From positions 157,061 to 221,060 of the forward strand of contig NZ_JACSQT010000007.1 of assembly GCF_014836495.1 (NCBI RefSeq): DNA of 64,000 bases, written 5' to 3'. A program made the position numbers and the translations under genes. Under the pieces are notes generated by a model that ran no database searches, had not been told where the DNA came from, and saw only the letters and a program-made list of their open reading frames with translations. Of the stretch, positions 56,230 to 64,000 are shown in pieces (the first letter of the stretch is position 1; every line of letters begins with the position of its first letter). This stretch comes from Cytobacillus stercorigallinarum. GTDB lineage: Bacteria; Bacillota; Bacilli; Bacillales; Cytobacillaceae.

Positions 56230-56907
56230 TTAGTTAACCTTACTTAATTCCTCTTGTGGTTCTGCCCATAACCATTCTTTTAACGGTACTTCACATAATT
56301 TTGTCATCCAACCAAGAATCTTACCAATAAAGAAAGCCGCTATAACTGTACCAACCCCGATAGCTCCTAGTGAATGAACAAAGATGAGACAAACCGCACC
56401 AGCGACACAGACATTCAATAAATCGCTTGTAATTTTCGCCTTACTAAAAATCATCTTAAAACGCGCACTGATCGCATATGTTAAGGCATCATAAGGCATA
56501 AGTGGTAACTTAGCATTAAAATATCCTAACAGACCTACTGCCACAACAAATAAACTGATTATCAGAAAGATAATTTTCATCCCCATTGTTTGTGGTGCTG
56601 GAAAAAGTTGTACTAAAAGCAACGTTAAATCCATAAATCCACCGAATAAGAACGAAATAATCAGTTGACCAACAACCTCTTTAACGATAAATGATTTAGT
56701 CAAAATGCTTCCAACAATAATGAATAAAATATTCGCAGCGACAGTCATTATACCGATTGTCACACCAGTACTTAAACTTAACGCATAAGGTAATGATGAT
56801 ACTGGTGAAACCCCTAAATCTGCTTGAATAGAAAAACTAACGCCTAGCGATAAAAAAAATAAGCCTAGTACATAAAGAACTAGTCGTTTAGCCATAATTT
56901 GTTTCAC
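56230..56907 (-). CDS. YczE/YyaS-family membrane protein
   Basis: The 225-residue protein has about five or six membrane helices. It carries the family opening LFFLSLGVSFSIQADLGVSPVSSLPYALS and AKLPLMPYDALTYAIS, as in YczE/YyaS/YitT-related membrane proteins. Function is unknown. It is divergent from a LysR regulator 118 bases away, which probably controls it. Confidence 0.82.
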   Translation of the reverse strand: MKQIMAKRLVLYVLGLFFLSLGVSFSIQADLGVSPVSSLPYALSLSTGVTIGIMTVAANILFIIVGSILTKSFIVKEVVGQLIISFLFGGFMDLTLLLVQLFPAPQTMGMKIIFLIISLFVVAVGLLGYFNAKLPLMPYDALTYAISARFKMIFSKAKITSDLLNVCVAGAVCLIFVHSLGAIGVGTVIAAFFIGKILGWMTKLCEVPLKEWLWAEPQEELSKVN

Positions 56908-57025
56908 CCGATTCTAAATTGTTCAATGTTTCACTTACTCATTTTATCATCGAAACAAATATATAAAAAATATATATATGATAAACTAGTTATATTAAAT
57001 TACATATGACTAGGAGGTTAAAATA

Positions 57026-57910
57026 ATGGATATTAGACAGCTTCAATATTATAAAACCATCGTCGAACAAGGTAGTATTTCTAAAGCAGCAAAAGTCCTA
57101 CATATGGCGCAACCGCCTTTGAGCCAAGTTTTAAAGAAGCTAGAAACCGACTTAGGGTCTACCTTAATTCATCGTTACCGGGAAAAATGGGAGTTAACAG
57201 AGACAGGAAACATCTTGTACAAATATGCAACACAAATGTTAATGGAAATGCACGTAGTAGAAGAACAAATACAAGAAATCGAACGAGGAGATGCAGGAAC
57301 TGTCCGAATCGGGGTATCTTCTTCTTGTTCAAATCTGCTTCTTGATTATATCAGCTTGTATCGGGAAGAATTTCCCTATGTCAAAATCAGTATTCTAAAC
57401 GGAAATACCGAAGAATTATTGAAAAGACTCGACCAAAGAGAAATCGATATGGCCTTTCTATTAAGACCAACGAATAATGAACAATACGAAATAAAAAGTT
57501 TGAACAAACAATCTTGTGTAGCGATTATACCAAGTGAATGGGCAGATCAACTGTCTCCTAACAGTACGACTTTTGAAGAAATTGCTTCCTTTCCTTTCAT
57601 CTTATTAGGAGCACTAGAAGGTTTGACATTCACGGAAAATATTCTTAAGTCCTTTGAAGAAAGAAATTTAACTCCAAATATCATTATTGAATGTAAAGAT
57701 GTGATGATGGCCATCCAACTTGTTAGTAAAGGCCTTGGAATATCAATAATTCCGCAAATGGACAATTCTCCACAGCTGTTTGAAAATATCGAAGTTCGAG
57801 CAATACAATCTTATGAATATCAGATGGAACCCGTGTTTTTGCGCCTTAAAGAAAAGCAAATGTCCAAAGCATCTTGGCACTTTTGGAAAATGATTGGCGG
57901 CAAAAGTTAA
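57026..57910 (+). CDS. LysR-family regulator
   Basis: The 294-residue protein has the LysR helix-turn-helix (MDIRQLQYYKTIVEQGSISKAAKVLHMAQPPLSQVLKKLETDLGSTLIHR) and a substrate-binding domain (TVRIGVSSSCSNLLLDYISLYREEFPYVKI, then SKGLGISIIPQM). It resembles CidR/CitR-type regulators of Bacillus. AGGAGG precedes ATG 57026. Its target is likely the divergent YczE-type gene. Confidence 0.92.
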   Translation: MDIRQLQYYKTIVEQGSISKAAKVLHMAQPPLSQVLKKLETDLGSTLIHRYREKWELTETGNILYKYATQMLMEMHVVEEQIQEIERGDAGTVRIGVSSSCSNLLLDYISLYREEFPYVKISILNGNTEELLKRLDQREIDMAFLLRPTNNEQYEIKSLNKQSCVAIIPSEWADQLSPNSTTFEEIASFPFILLGALEGLTFTENILKSFEERNLTPNIIIECKDVMMAIQLVSKGLGISIIPQMDNSPQLFENIEVRAIQSYEYQMEPVFLRLKEKQMSKASWHFWKMIGGKS

Positions 57911-58110
57911 AGCACAATCTAATCACCCGCTCTCCATTTGAGATGGTGTATGGTCTTAGTAGACTATAATGGAAGGGCATGCATCTTCTTTTTAAAATCG
58001 AAAAACTTGATGCATACGCCTTCCTAAAACCAATCTGCTTCCTAAGTAAGCTTTCTTCAAAAATCCGATAGAAAAAACCACAGATTCCTCCGTGGTCATT
58101 ATCGCGAAAT

Positions 58111-59382
58111 TCACTTTTTAAAATCAATCTGCTCAACATGATCGCCAAATGTAATATTAGTTACTTTTGGCTTCGTTTCAGCTATCACTTTCCCTTCGCG
58201 AATAGAATAAAGGACTGTCGCTTGTTTCCTAACGGCCTCATATTCATTTTCTGCCTCAAGGATAATTAAATTCGCCGGTTTGCCTTCCTCAATACCATAT
58301 TCATCCTCGATTTGTAATGTCTTTGCACTATTTTTCGTAATCAAATCGATTGAATGGACAATTTGTTCATAACCTAGCAACTGTGAAGCGTGAATACCCA
58401 TATGAAGTACTTGTAACATATTGCCTGTTCCAAGGGGATACCAAGGATCAAAAATATCATCATGGCCGAAGCAAATATTTAGGCCTGCTTCTTGGATTTC
58501 TTTTACCCTAGTCAATCCTCTTCTTTTTGGATACGTGTCAAATCTCCCTTGTAAATGAATGTTGACTAATGGGTTTGAAACAAAATTAATGTTAGACATC
58601 TTCAGTAAGCGGAACAGCTTATATGTGTAAGCATCGTTATAAGAGCCCATCGCTGTCGTATGACTGGCTGTTGTTCTTGTTCCCAGCCCTCGCTCGTACG
58701 CCTCTTTAGCAACAACTTCAACAAAACGTGACTGCTCATCATCTATTTCATCACAATGGATATCTATTAAACGATTGTATTTTTCGGCAAGGTCAAAAGC
58801 AATCTTCATCGACTCTACGCCATATTCTCTTGTAAATTCAAAGTGTGGAATGCCACCAACGACATCGACACCCATTTTCAATGCTTCTTCCATCAGCTCT
58901 GCCCCACTTGGGTAAGATAAAATCCCTTCTTGTGGGAAAGCGACAAGCTGGATATTAACATAGTCTTTCATTTCTTCTTTTACTTCCAATAAGGCTTTAA
59001 CAGCTGTTAAGGTTGTATCAGTTGTATCCACATGTGTGCGAACATGCTGAATCCCTTGGGCAATTTGCCATTTTAATGCTTGCTTTGCTCTTTTTTTAAC
59101 ATCTTCAGGAGTTAAGAATGCCTTCCGCTCTGACCATCTTTGGATTCCCTCAAATAAAGTACCACTTCTATTCCATTCTGGCTCACCTGCGGTTAAAGTT
59201 GTATCCAGATGAATATGAGGTTCAATAAATGGAGGTAAAGTGAGCGCCCCATCAACATCAATTACTTGTTCTCCAGCTGGAACTTCAATTGATTGTTGTG
59301 TAATCTCGTGAAAAACACCATCTTTGATAATTAATTGCCATAGCCCTTCTTTACCCCGTAATTTCGCGTTCTGTATGATCAT
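58111..59382 (-). CDS. codA: Cytosine deaminase
   Basis: The 423-residue amidohydrolase has the metal motif [11 protein letters not shown] near residue 53, [12 protein letters not shown] near 205, [12 protein letters not shown] near 235 and [14 protein letters not shown] near 307, as in E. coli CodA. It turns cytosine into uracil and ammonia. Its start overlaps codB by 32 bases. The operon is preceded by a PyrR-binding attenuator. Confidence 0.94.
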   Translation of the reverse strand: MIIQNAKLRGKEGLWQLIIKDGVFHEITQQSIEVPAGEQVIDVDGALTLPPFIEPHIHLDTTLTAGEPEWNRSGTLFEGIQRWSERKAFLTPEDVKKRAKQALKWQIAQGIQHVRTHVDTTDTTLTAVKALLEVKEEMKDYVNIQLVAFPQEGILSYPSGAELMEEALKMGVDVVGGIPHFEFTREYGVESMKIAFDLAEKYNRLIDIHCDEIDDEQSRFVEVVAKEAYERGLGTRTTASHTTAMGSYNDAYTYKLFRLLKMSNINFVSNPLVNIHLQGRFDTYPKRRGLTRVKEIQEAGLNICFGHDDIFDPWYPLGTGNMLQVLHMGIHASQLLGYEQIVHSIDLITKNSAKTLQIEDEYGIEEGKPANLIILEAENEYEAVRKQATVLYSIREGKVIAETKPKVTNITFGDHVEQIDFKK

Positions 59383-60628
59383 TTGTGGTCATCCCCTTAG
59401 ATTTTGATATTTTTGCTACAATGAAAGTTAATATGATATAAATGATTGCTGTGCCAAACAATGCATTAAGAGGTGTAATGCCCGGCATAATTTGGGCAAA
59501 AGTAACCCCTAGTGCCCACGCTCCCATGGCCACCCAATTAATGACTTTAAATTTCACTTGCTCAAATCCTTCATAGTTTCTACGTTTAATGAAGAAGTAA
59601 TCTGCTATAATAATCGCACCGATAGACGGTACGGCAGCACTTAGGATATTTAAGAAACCAACGAAGTTATTGTACATCCACATAGCAAAGATTGTACCAA
59701 TCAAACCATTTACTACAACAAATACTTTCTTGGAAATCTTCGTAATATTGGCAAAACCAAGCCCTGATGCATATAAGGCGTTATCATTCGTTGTCCAGAT
59801 ATTAAGTCCTAATACGAGTACAGCCGGAATCATCAATCCCTGTAAAAACATGACTTCAGATATATCGGCTAAACCATATGCCATCGCACCGACTGCGCCA
59901 AATAAAAACATAAGTGAATTCCCTAAGAAAAAGGCGATTACTGTCGCTGTTACGGCTTGCTTAGAAGTCCTAGCAAACCTCGCAAAGTCAGGCGTCAATG
60001 TTCCGCCGCTTATAAATGACCCTATGCAGATGGACAATGCTGCTGCAACTGACATCGTTTGCGCAGGTGTGTAATCCATCAAGCCTTCTAAGCCACCAAA
60101 AGCTGAAATTCCTTCTATAACTGAATAACCACCCAAGAGTGTGATTGCTGGTACGGCAATAAACCCTAAAATAACTAATGACTTCATGCCGTAGAGTGAA
60201 GTGATTGTCATCGCAATACCGAAACCAAAAATAAGTGCATACACATTCCAATCTAGCGCGGTTGCTACAGGTACAGCAAACATAGCCACACCAACACCAA
60301 ACCAACCAACTTGTGTAAATCCTAGTAAAAAGGAAGGCAAATACGACCCTTTCTCACCAAAAGCATATTTAGCTAAAAGATGTGTTGACAATCCTGTCTT
60401 GGCAGCAATATGTGCAAGCGCACCTGTATATATGCCTAAAAGTAAATTTCCTAAGAGGACGATAACAATAAACTCACTAAAGCTCAGACCTATACCAAGC
60501 TCTCCTCCTGCTAACATGCTTGCTGAGAAAAACGTGAACCCTAACATAACGGATAATGTCTTCCAGAAATTATTTCTCTGCGATTTTGGCACCGCTTGCC
60601 ACGAAAACTCTTGATCGATTTTACTCAT
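59351..60628 (-). CDS. codB: Cytosine permease
   Basis: The 425-residue NCS1-family transporter has twelve membrane helices. Its motifs [54 protein letters not shown] and [17 protein letters not shown] match CodB. It imports cytosine for codA. It is first in the operon. The PyrR element and terminator lie in its leader. Confidence 0.94.
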   Translation of the reverse strand: MSKIDQEFSWQAVPKSQRNNFWKTLSVMLGFTFFSASMLAGGELGIGLSFSEFIVIVLLGNLLLGIYTGALAHIAAKTGLSTHLLAKYAFGEKGSYLPSFLLGFTQVGWFGVGVAMFAVPVATALDWNVYALIFGFGIAMTITSLYGMKSLVILGFIAVPAITLLGGYSVIEGISAFGGLEGLMDYTPAQTMSVAAALSICIGSFISGGTLTPDFARFARTSKQAVTATVIAFFLGNSLMFLFGAVGAMAYGLADISEVMFLQGLMIPAVLVLGLNIWTTNDNALYASGLGFANITKISKKVFVVVNGLIGTIFAMWMYNNFVGFLNILSAAVPSIGAIIIADYFFIKRRNYEGFEQVKFKVINWVAMGAWALGVTFAQIMPGITPLNALFGTAIIYIILTFIVAKISKSKGMTTNDHTEREITG

Positions 60629-60671
60629 TTGTAAATCCCTCCATCAGTTTTCTGATACCAAAAAGCAGAAA

Positions 60672-60816
60672 AAAAGAGACTAATCATCAGTAAGATCTGA
60701 CAATTAGCCTCTAGTTTCATTATCTGTAAATGATTAGATATAGTATTTCTCTCTGGAAAATACTATATCACTACAGAAATAATGATATCCGCTGCCCTTG
60801 CCAGCCTCTCTGGACT
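60672..60816 (-). promoter_or_regulatory. PyrR-binding attenuator in the codBA leader
   Basis: On the minus strand, 60816-60796 reads AGTCCAGAGAGGCT then GGCAAGG, the PyrR recognition loop of Bacillus pyr leaders. Downstream, GAGGCTAAT pairs with ATTAGTCTC at 60710-60676 and runs into TTTTTTT, forming the terminator. Complementary segments in between (TAGTATTTTCCAGAG and GAGAAATACTATA) can form the alternative helix. PyrR with UMP would favour termination, so cytosine uptake falls when pyrimidines suffice. Confidence 0.85.
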
Positions 60817-60829
60817 GAATTAAAGGTAC

Positions 60830-61177
60830 CAGTATTTAATTGAGTTTATTATTGCAGATAAAAAAGCGGTCGTCAATAGCTTTATACAGATTATTATTTT
60901 ACAAGAATATTCCATTTCTACTATCTACTATTTAAGTGATTTAATGATATTTTCATTGAAATTTCATTCGTCAAGACTTTATTTCTAACTTGAGCTATTT
61001 CTTTAGTTATTCGATTAAATCCAATTAAGTACATAAAAAATTCACAGATGAATATTTTTTGAAATAATTTCTTATTCCGTTAATGATCTATTCATGATAA
61101 ACTAATTCCATGGTGTCCATATGGACAAGACAACTGTACATTAGAATATTTTCAAATTTATAACATGGAGGCTCATC
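60830..61177. other. Promoter region between codBA and sstT, no gene
   Basis: The stretch is very AT-rich. It must contain divergent promoters. ATGGTGTCCATATGGAC at about 61109 holds a short dyad (GTCCATATGGAC). GGAGG precedes ATG 61178. Confidence 0.55.
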
Positions 61178-62419
61178 ATGAAAAACTTCATTAGTAAATG
61201 GAACCAAATTAGCTTGGTGAAAAGAATTATTGTCGGTATTGTAATTGGTATTATACTTGCGCTTACGGTTCCTGATGCGGCTAGCTGGGTTTCCATCTTT
61301 GGATCATTGTTTGTTGGGGCATTAAAAGCTGTTGCTCCTATACTTGTTTTATTTTTAGTCATACATGCGATTTCCAGCCATAAAAGTGGAAAAGAAACCA
61401 ATATGAAAATGATTCTTGGTTTATACGCAATTGGCACCTTTTTAGCTGGTGTAGTAGGCGTTGTCGCAAGTAAATTATTCCCTATTACGTTGACATTATC
61501 TACCTCTGAGGCAACAGAAATTACACCACCTGGGGGTATTGCTGAAGTTTTAGAAACGTTATTATTTAATATCGTGGATAACCCTGTTAATGCATTAATG
61601 AATGCGAATTATATCGGGATTCTTACTTGGGCTATCGTTATTGGGTTAATTTTAAAAAGAGTTGCTGCCGAGTCTACTAAGACGATGTTAGCTAATTTTT
61701 CTGATGCAATGACGACTCTAGTTACATGGGTTATCAACCTAGCCCCATTAGGTATTATGGGATTAGTATATGATGCGATTGCTACAAGTGGTCTCTCTGC
61801 TTTAACTGAATACGGTCAATTACTTCTATTATTATTGGGTTGTATGTTCTTTGTAGCTTTTGTTATGCACCCACTAATTGTATTTATGTATACTAAAGAA
61901 AATCCTTATCCTTTAGTATTTAAGGTGTTAAGGGAAAGCGGGATTACTGCATTCTTTACTAGAAGCTCAGCTGCTAATATCCCTGTAAACTTGACATTAT
62001 GTAAAAAACTTGGATTAGATGAGGATACTTATTCTGTTTCTATTCCACTTGGTGCAACAATAAATATGGCTGGCGCAGCTGTAACCATTTCTGTCCTTAC
62101 ATTAGCTACAGCTCATACATTAAATATTTCTGTGGATCTTTGGACAGCCATTATTCTTATGGTTGTAGCGGCTATTTCAGCTGCTGGTGCATCTGGCGTT
62201 GCCGGTGGTTCACTTCTACTGATTCCACTCGCTTGTAGCCTATTAGGAATTTCAAATGATATCGCCATGCAAGTTGTTGCTGTTGGTTTTATTATTGGCG
62301 TCCTACAAGATTCTTGTGAAACAGCACTTAATTCATCATCAGATGTTTTATTTACCGCTGCTGCTGAGAAAGCGAAAGCAAGGAAAGCAAAGAAAAAAGG
62401 TAAAGTTTCTGCAGCTTAA
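61178..62419 (+). CDS. sstT: Serine/threonine:Na+ symporter
   Basis: The 413-residue dicarboxylate/amino acid:cation symporter family protein has eight helices plus reentrant loops. The SstT-type motifs are [20 protein letters not shown] near residue 263, [27 protein letters not shown] near 288 and [27 protein letters not shown] near 331, with [20 protein letters not shown] near the end. It imports serine and threonine. Confidence 0.9.
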   Translation: MKNFISKWNQISLVKRIIVGIVIGIILALTVPDAASWVSIFGSLFVGALKAVAPILVLFLVIHAISSHKSGKETNMKMILGLYAIGTFLAGVVGVVASKLFPITLTLSTSEATEITPPGGIAEVLETLLFNIVDNPVNALMNANYIGILTWAIVIGLILKRVAAESTKTMLANFSDAMTTLVTWVINLAPLGIMGLVYDAIATSGLSALTEYGQLLLLLLGCMFFVAFVMHPLIVFMYTKENPYPLVFKVLRESGITAFFTRSSAANIPVNLTLCKKLGLDEDTYSVSIPLGATINMAGAAVTISVLTLATAHTLNISVDLWTAIILMVVAAISAAGASGVAGGSLLLIPLACSLLGISNDIAMQVVAVGFIIGVLQDSCETALNSSSDVLFTAAAEKAKARKAKKKGKVSAA

Positions 62420-62421
62420 TG

Positions 62422-62455
62422 AATAAGAGAGCCATGTCGGCTCTCTTATTTTTGT
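62422..62455 (+). terminator. Terminator after sstT
   Basis: AATAAGAGAGCC and GGCTCTCTTATT form a 12-bp stem followed by TTTTG. It overlaps the end of the convergent flavoprotein gene. Confidence 0.88.
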
Positions 62456-63408
62456 GTAATACCGTTTAACCCTTCACTCACTTGCTTGATTTGCCGTTCT
62501 ACTTCTGACATCATCTCAAAAATTAATTCTCTAACAGTTGGAATCGTATGAATTAAACCCACAATCTGTCCACCATTTATAAAGCCGTTTTCAAAATCAC
62601 CTTCAATAGCCCCTAATACATGCTGTGTTTCCGATGTTTTTGCTAAATATTGCTCTACTGAGTCATTCTCCTGTTCCGCTAGCACTGTTTGGGCATATGG
62701 CACATTGATGACCCTTCTGACTTTCCCATGTGGTCTGCCTAAGATCATTGTTGAGAGGTCATCACCCTGAATGATTTTTTTCTTATAGTTTTCATGAAAG
62801 GGTGCTTCTTCTGTGGCAATAAACCTCGTTCCCATTTGACAACCACTTGCTCCTAACATCATAGCTGCTGCTAATCCTCTCCCATCACCAATACCACCAG
62901 CGGCAACAACCGGAACATTTACAGCTTTGACGATTTGTGGAATTAAAGTAAAAGTCGTGAGTTCTAAACTTGAGTTAATTCCCGCTGCCTCAAAACCTTC
63001 CGCTACTAAAATATCTGCCCCTACTCGTTCCGCCTTTATAGCATGTTTCACTGAAGCGACAACGACAATGACTTTTATGCCCGCCTCATGTAGCTTAGCT
63101 ACGTATGGTGCTGGATTCCCTGCTGATAGAGAAACAATTGGCACTTGCTCTTTTATAACCAATTTCATCATCCCTATCACATCTTCTGTAACAGTCAGGG
63201 GAATATTGACGGCAAACGGTTTTGTTGTCATTTCTTTCACTACTTTAATCTTTTCGGCTACTTCTTCAACGGATAATGTACCACACCCGATTGTACCTAA
63301 GCCTCCTGCGTCAGAAATAGCCGCTGTTAATTGCGCAGAGCTTATGTTGCCCATCCCTCCTTGAATAATGGGATATTGAATATCTAAAAGAGTTGTTAAG
63401 TATTTCAT
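62446..63408 (-). CDS. Nitronate monooxygenase/FabK-type enoyl reductase
   Basis: I place the start at ATG 63408 with GGTGG upstream, giving 320 residues; the frame is open 99 bases further without a better start. The FMN TIM barrel shows YPIIQGGMGNISSAQLTAAISDAGGLGTIGCGTL at the N-terminus, VAEGFEAAGIN near 128, and VPVVAAGGIGDGRGLAAAMMLGASGCQMGTRF near 160-190. These fit both FabK and nitronate monooxygenases. Without fab genes alongside I cannot choose. Confidence 0.88.
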   Translation of the reverse strand: MKYLTTLLDIQYPIIQGGMGNISSAQLTAAISDAGGLGTIGCGTLSVEEVAEKIKVVKEMTTKPFAVNIPLTVTEDVIGMMKLVIKEQVPIVSLSAGNPAPYVAKLHEAGIKVIVVVASVKHAIKAERVGADILVAEGFEAAGINSSLELTTFTLIPQIVKAVNVPVVAAGGIGDGRGLAAAMMLGASGCQMGTRFIATEEAPFHENYKKKIIQGDDLSTMILGRPHGKVRRVINVPYAQTVLAEQENDSVEQYLAKTSETQHVLGAIEGDFENGFINGGQIVGLIHTIPTVRELIFEMMSEVERQIKQVSEGLNGITQK

Positions 63409-63626
63409 TTTTTCACCACCTGTAATAATAATGTTATAACAAATCTTAATGTATGACAATTCTAAAAAATACAAAATACTTATCAATAAAATATCCACCA
63501 TGTTCACATGTTATCGGCTCACGCAGAAAAGTTGTACGTGCAATCGATGATAAGGATCTTGCGTAAATACAACTTTCTATTGATAGTTATGTGCAAAAAG
63601 GTGCTGTGTTTCAAGGGCAACGAGTA

Positions 63627-63656
63627 AAAAACGATGGCTGAAATAGCCATCGTTTT
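63627..63656 (-). terminator. Terminator of the PaaX-type gene
   Basis: AAAACGATGGCT and AGCCATCGTTTT form a 12-bp stem over the stop codon, followed by TTTTTAC on the minus strand. Confidence 0.8.
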
Positions 63657-64000
63657 ATTCTTCACTCATTAAAGGATGCTTCGACACATCATAATCGGCA
63701 TCTTTTCGTTTGATATCATTATCTTTCCGAAAAATCTCTTCAAAGAATTCATTAGCAGGTTCTGCAAGTAATTTATAATATTGCGTAAATAAAAGTGCTG
63801 CATGATTCCCATTCCACTCTACAGGAAGAAGCTCCTTCGGTAGACCTGGATCGATAAAGAGAAATTTACGGTATTCATGCACAAGTAATGTCCTTTCGAC
63901 AAAGCACTCTGCTTTAGTCATTTTCCCATCTTGAATCATACTTTGATGAATAATATATTGCTTACTATATGTAGAAATAAACTCTTCATACTTTGCTTGA
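63655..64000 (-). CDS. PaaX-family regulator, C-terminal part, cut by window edge
   Basis: The frame is open to the edge of the window (QAKYEEFISTYSKQYIIHQSMIQDG at the upstream side). It contains FVERTLLVHEYRKFLFIDPGLPKELLPVEWNGNHAALLFTQYYKLLAEPANEFFEEIF, the C-terminal domain of PaaX-type repressors that sense phenylacetyl-CoA or related thioesters. The DNA-binding part lies outside the window. Confidence 0.8.
   Translation of the reverse strand, partial: QAKYEEFISTYSKQYIIHQSMIQDGKMTKAECFVERTLLVHEYRKFLFIDPGLPKELLPVEWNGNHAALLFTQYYKLLAEPANEFFEEIFRKDNDIKRKDADYDVSKHPLMSEE

Noticed and set aside
57846-58148. Minus-strand 100-residue frame after codA
   Set aside because: It overlaps the ends of the LysR and codA genes in another frame and has no ribosome site.
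63500-63626. Possible plus-strand gene remnant (RKVVRAIDDKDLA, then IQLSIDSYVQKGAVFQGQRVKNDG)
   Set aside because: The pieces look protein-like but are short, without a start, and I cannot tie them to a family; noted only as a possible fragment.

Overview
The window is AT-rich DNA with AGGAGG-type ribosome binding sites and gene families typical of Bacillaceae (SdpR/SdpI, GlpP, YfmQ, ComK, SLAP domain, PyrR-type leader, glucarate genes ordered as in Bacillus). I read it as chromosome of a low-GC Bacillaceae or related Bacillales species; the exact genus cannot be fixed from sequence alone. No tRNA, rRNA or CRISPR array was seen.

Layout. 1-2300: a 51-bp tandem repeat array that runs off the left edge, then a decayed group II intron next to a truncated radical SAM gene. 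2.3-9.5 kb: GntR/ABC transporter operon, GNAT and VOC enzymes, a metalloprotease-like gene broken by an amber codon, a secreted alkaline phosphatase, and a SLAP-domain protein. 9.7-14.2 kb: an Rgg-type regulator with a divergent, unannotated 28-residue hydrophobic peptide gene; an ECF sigma/anti-sigma pair; and a second-lineage histidyl-tRNA synthetase preceded by a leader peptide with three consecutive His codons and an attenuator. 14.2-21.7 kb: small membrane and secreted proteins, NUDIX, copCD, sdpRI, TetR/SDR, deaminase, kinase. 21.8-29.3 kb: oligopeptide-type ABC operon with an amidase, plus a decayed gene. 29.6-32.9 kb: MazG-like, ComK-like and two DGQHR (DndB-like) proteins. 33.5-41.2 kb: glucarate/galactarate catabolism with an FCD-GntR regulator and three matching operator sites. 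41.4-48.4 kb: alcohol dehydrogenase, a second 51-bp repeat array, then glpF-glpK-glpD with two leader terminators and their antiterminator GlpP. 48.6-57.9 kb: membrane proteins, a broken serine hydrolase, YfmQ, MocR regulator, MBL hydrolase, DUF1801, YczE-type protein and LysR. 58.1-64 kb: codBA with a PyrR-binding attenuator, SstT, a nitronate monooxygenase/FabK-type flavoprotein, and the end of a PaaX-type regulator.

The most interesting points are: (1) the Rgg plus SHP-like peptide module with a 16-bp palindrome, which looks like a peptide quorum-sensing pair; (2) the His-codon leader peptide and alternative RNA helices before hisS, in a group where T-boxes are the usual control; (3) two distant arrays of the same 51-bp/17-residue repeat family; (4) an orphan pair of DndB-like proteins beside a ComK-like gene. 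Several genes are broken by frameshifts or nonsense codons, which suggests a region undergoing decay and rearrangement.
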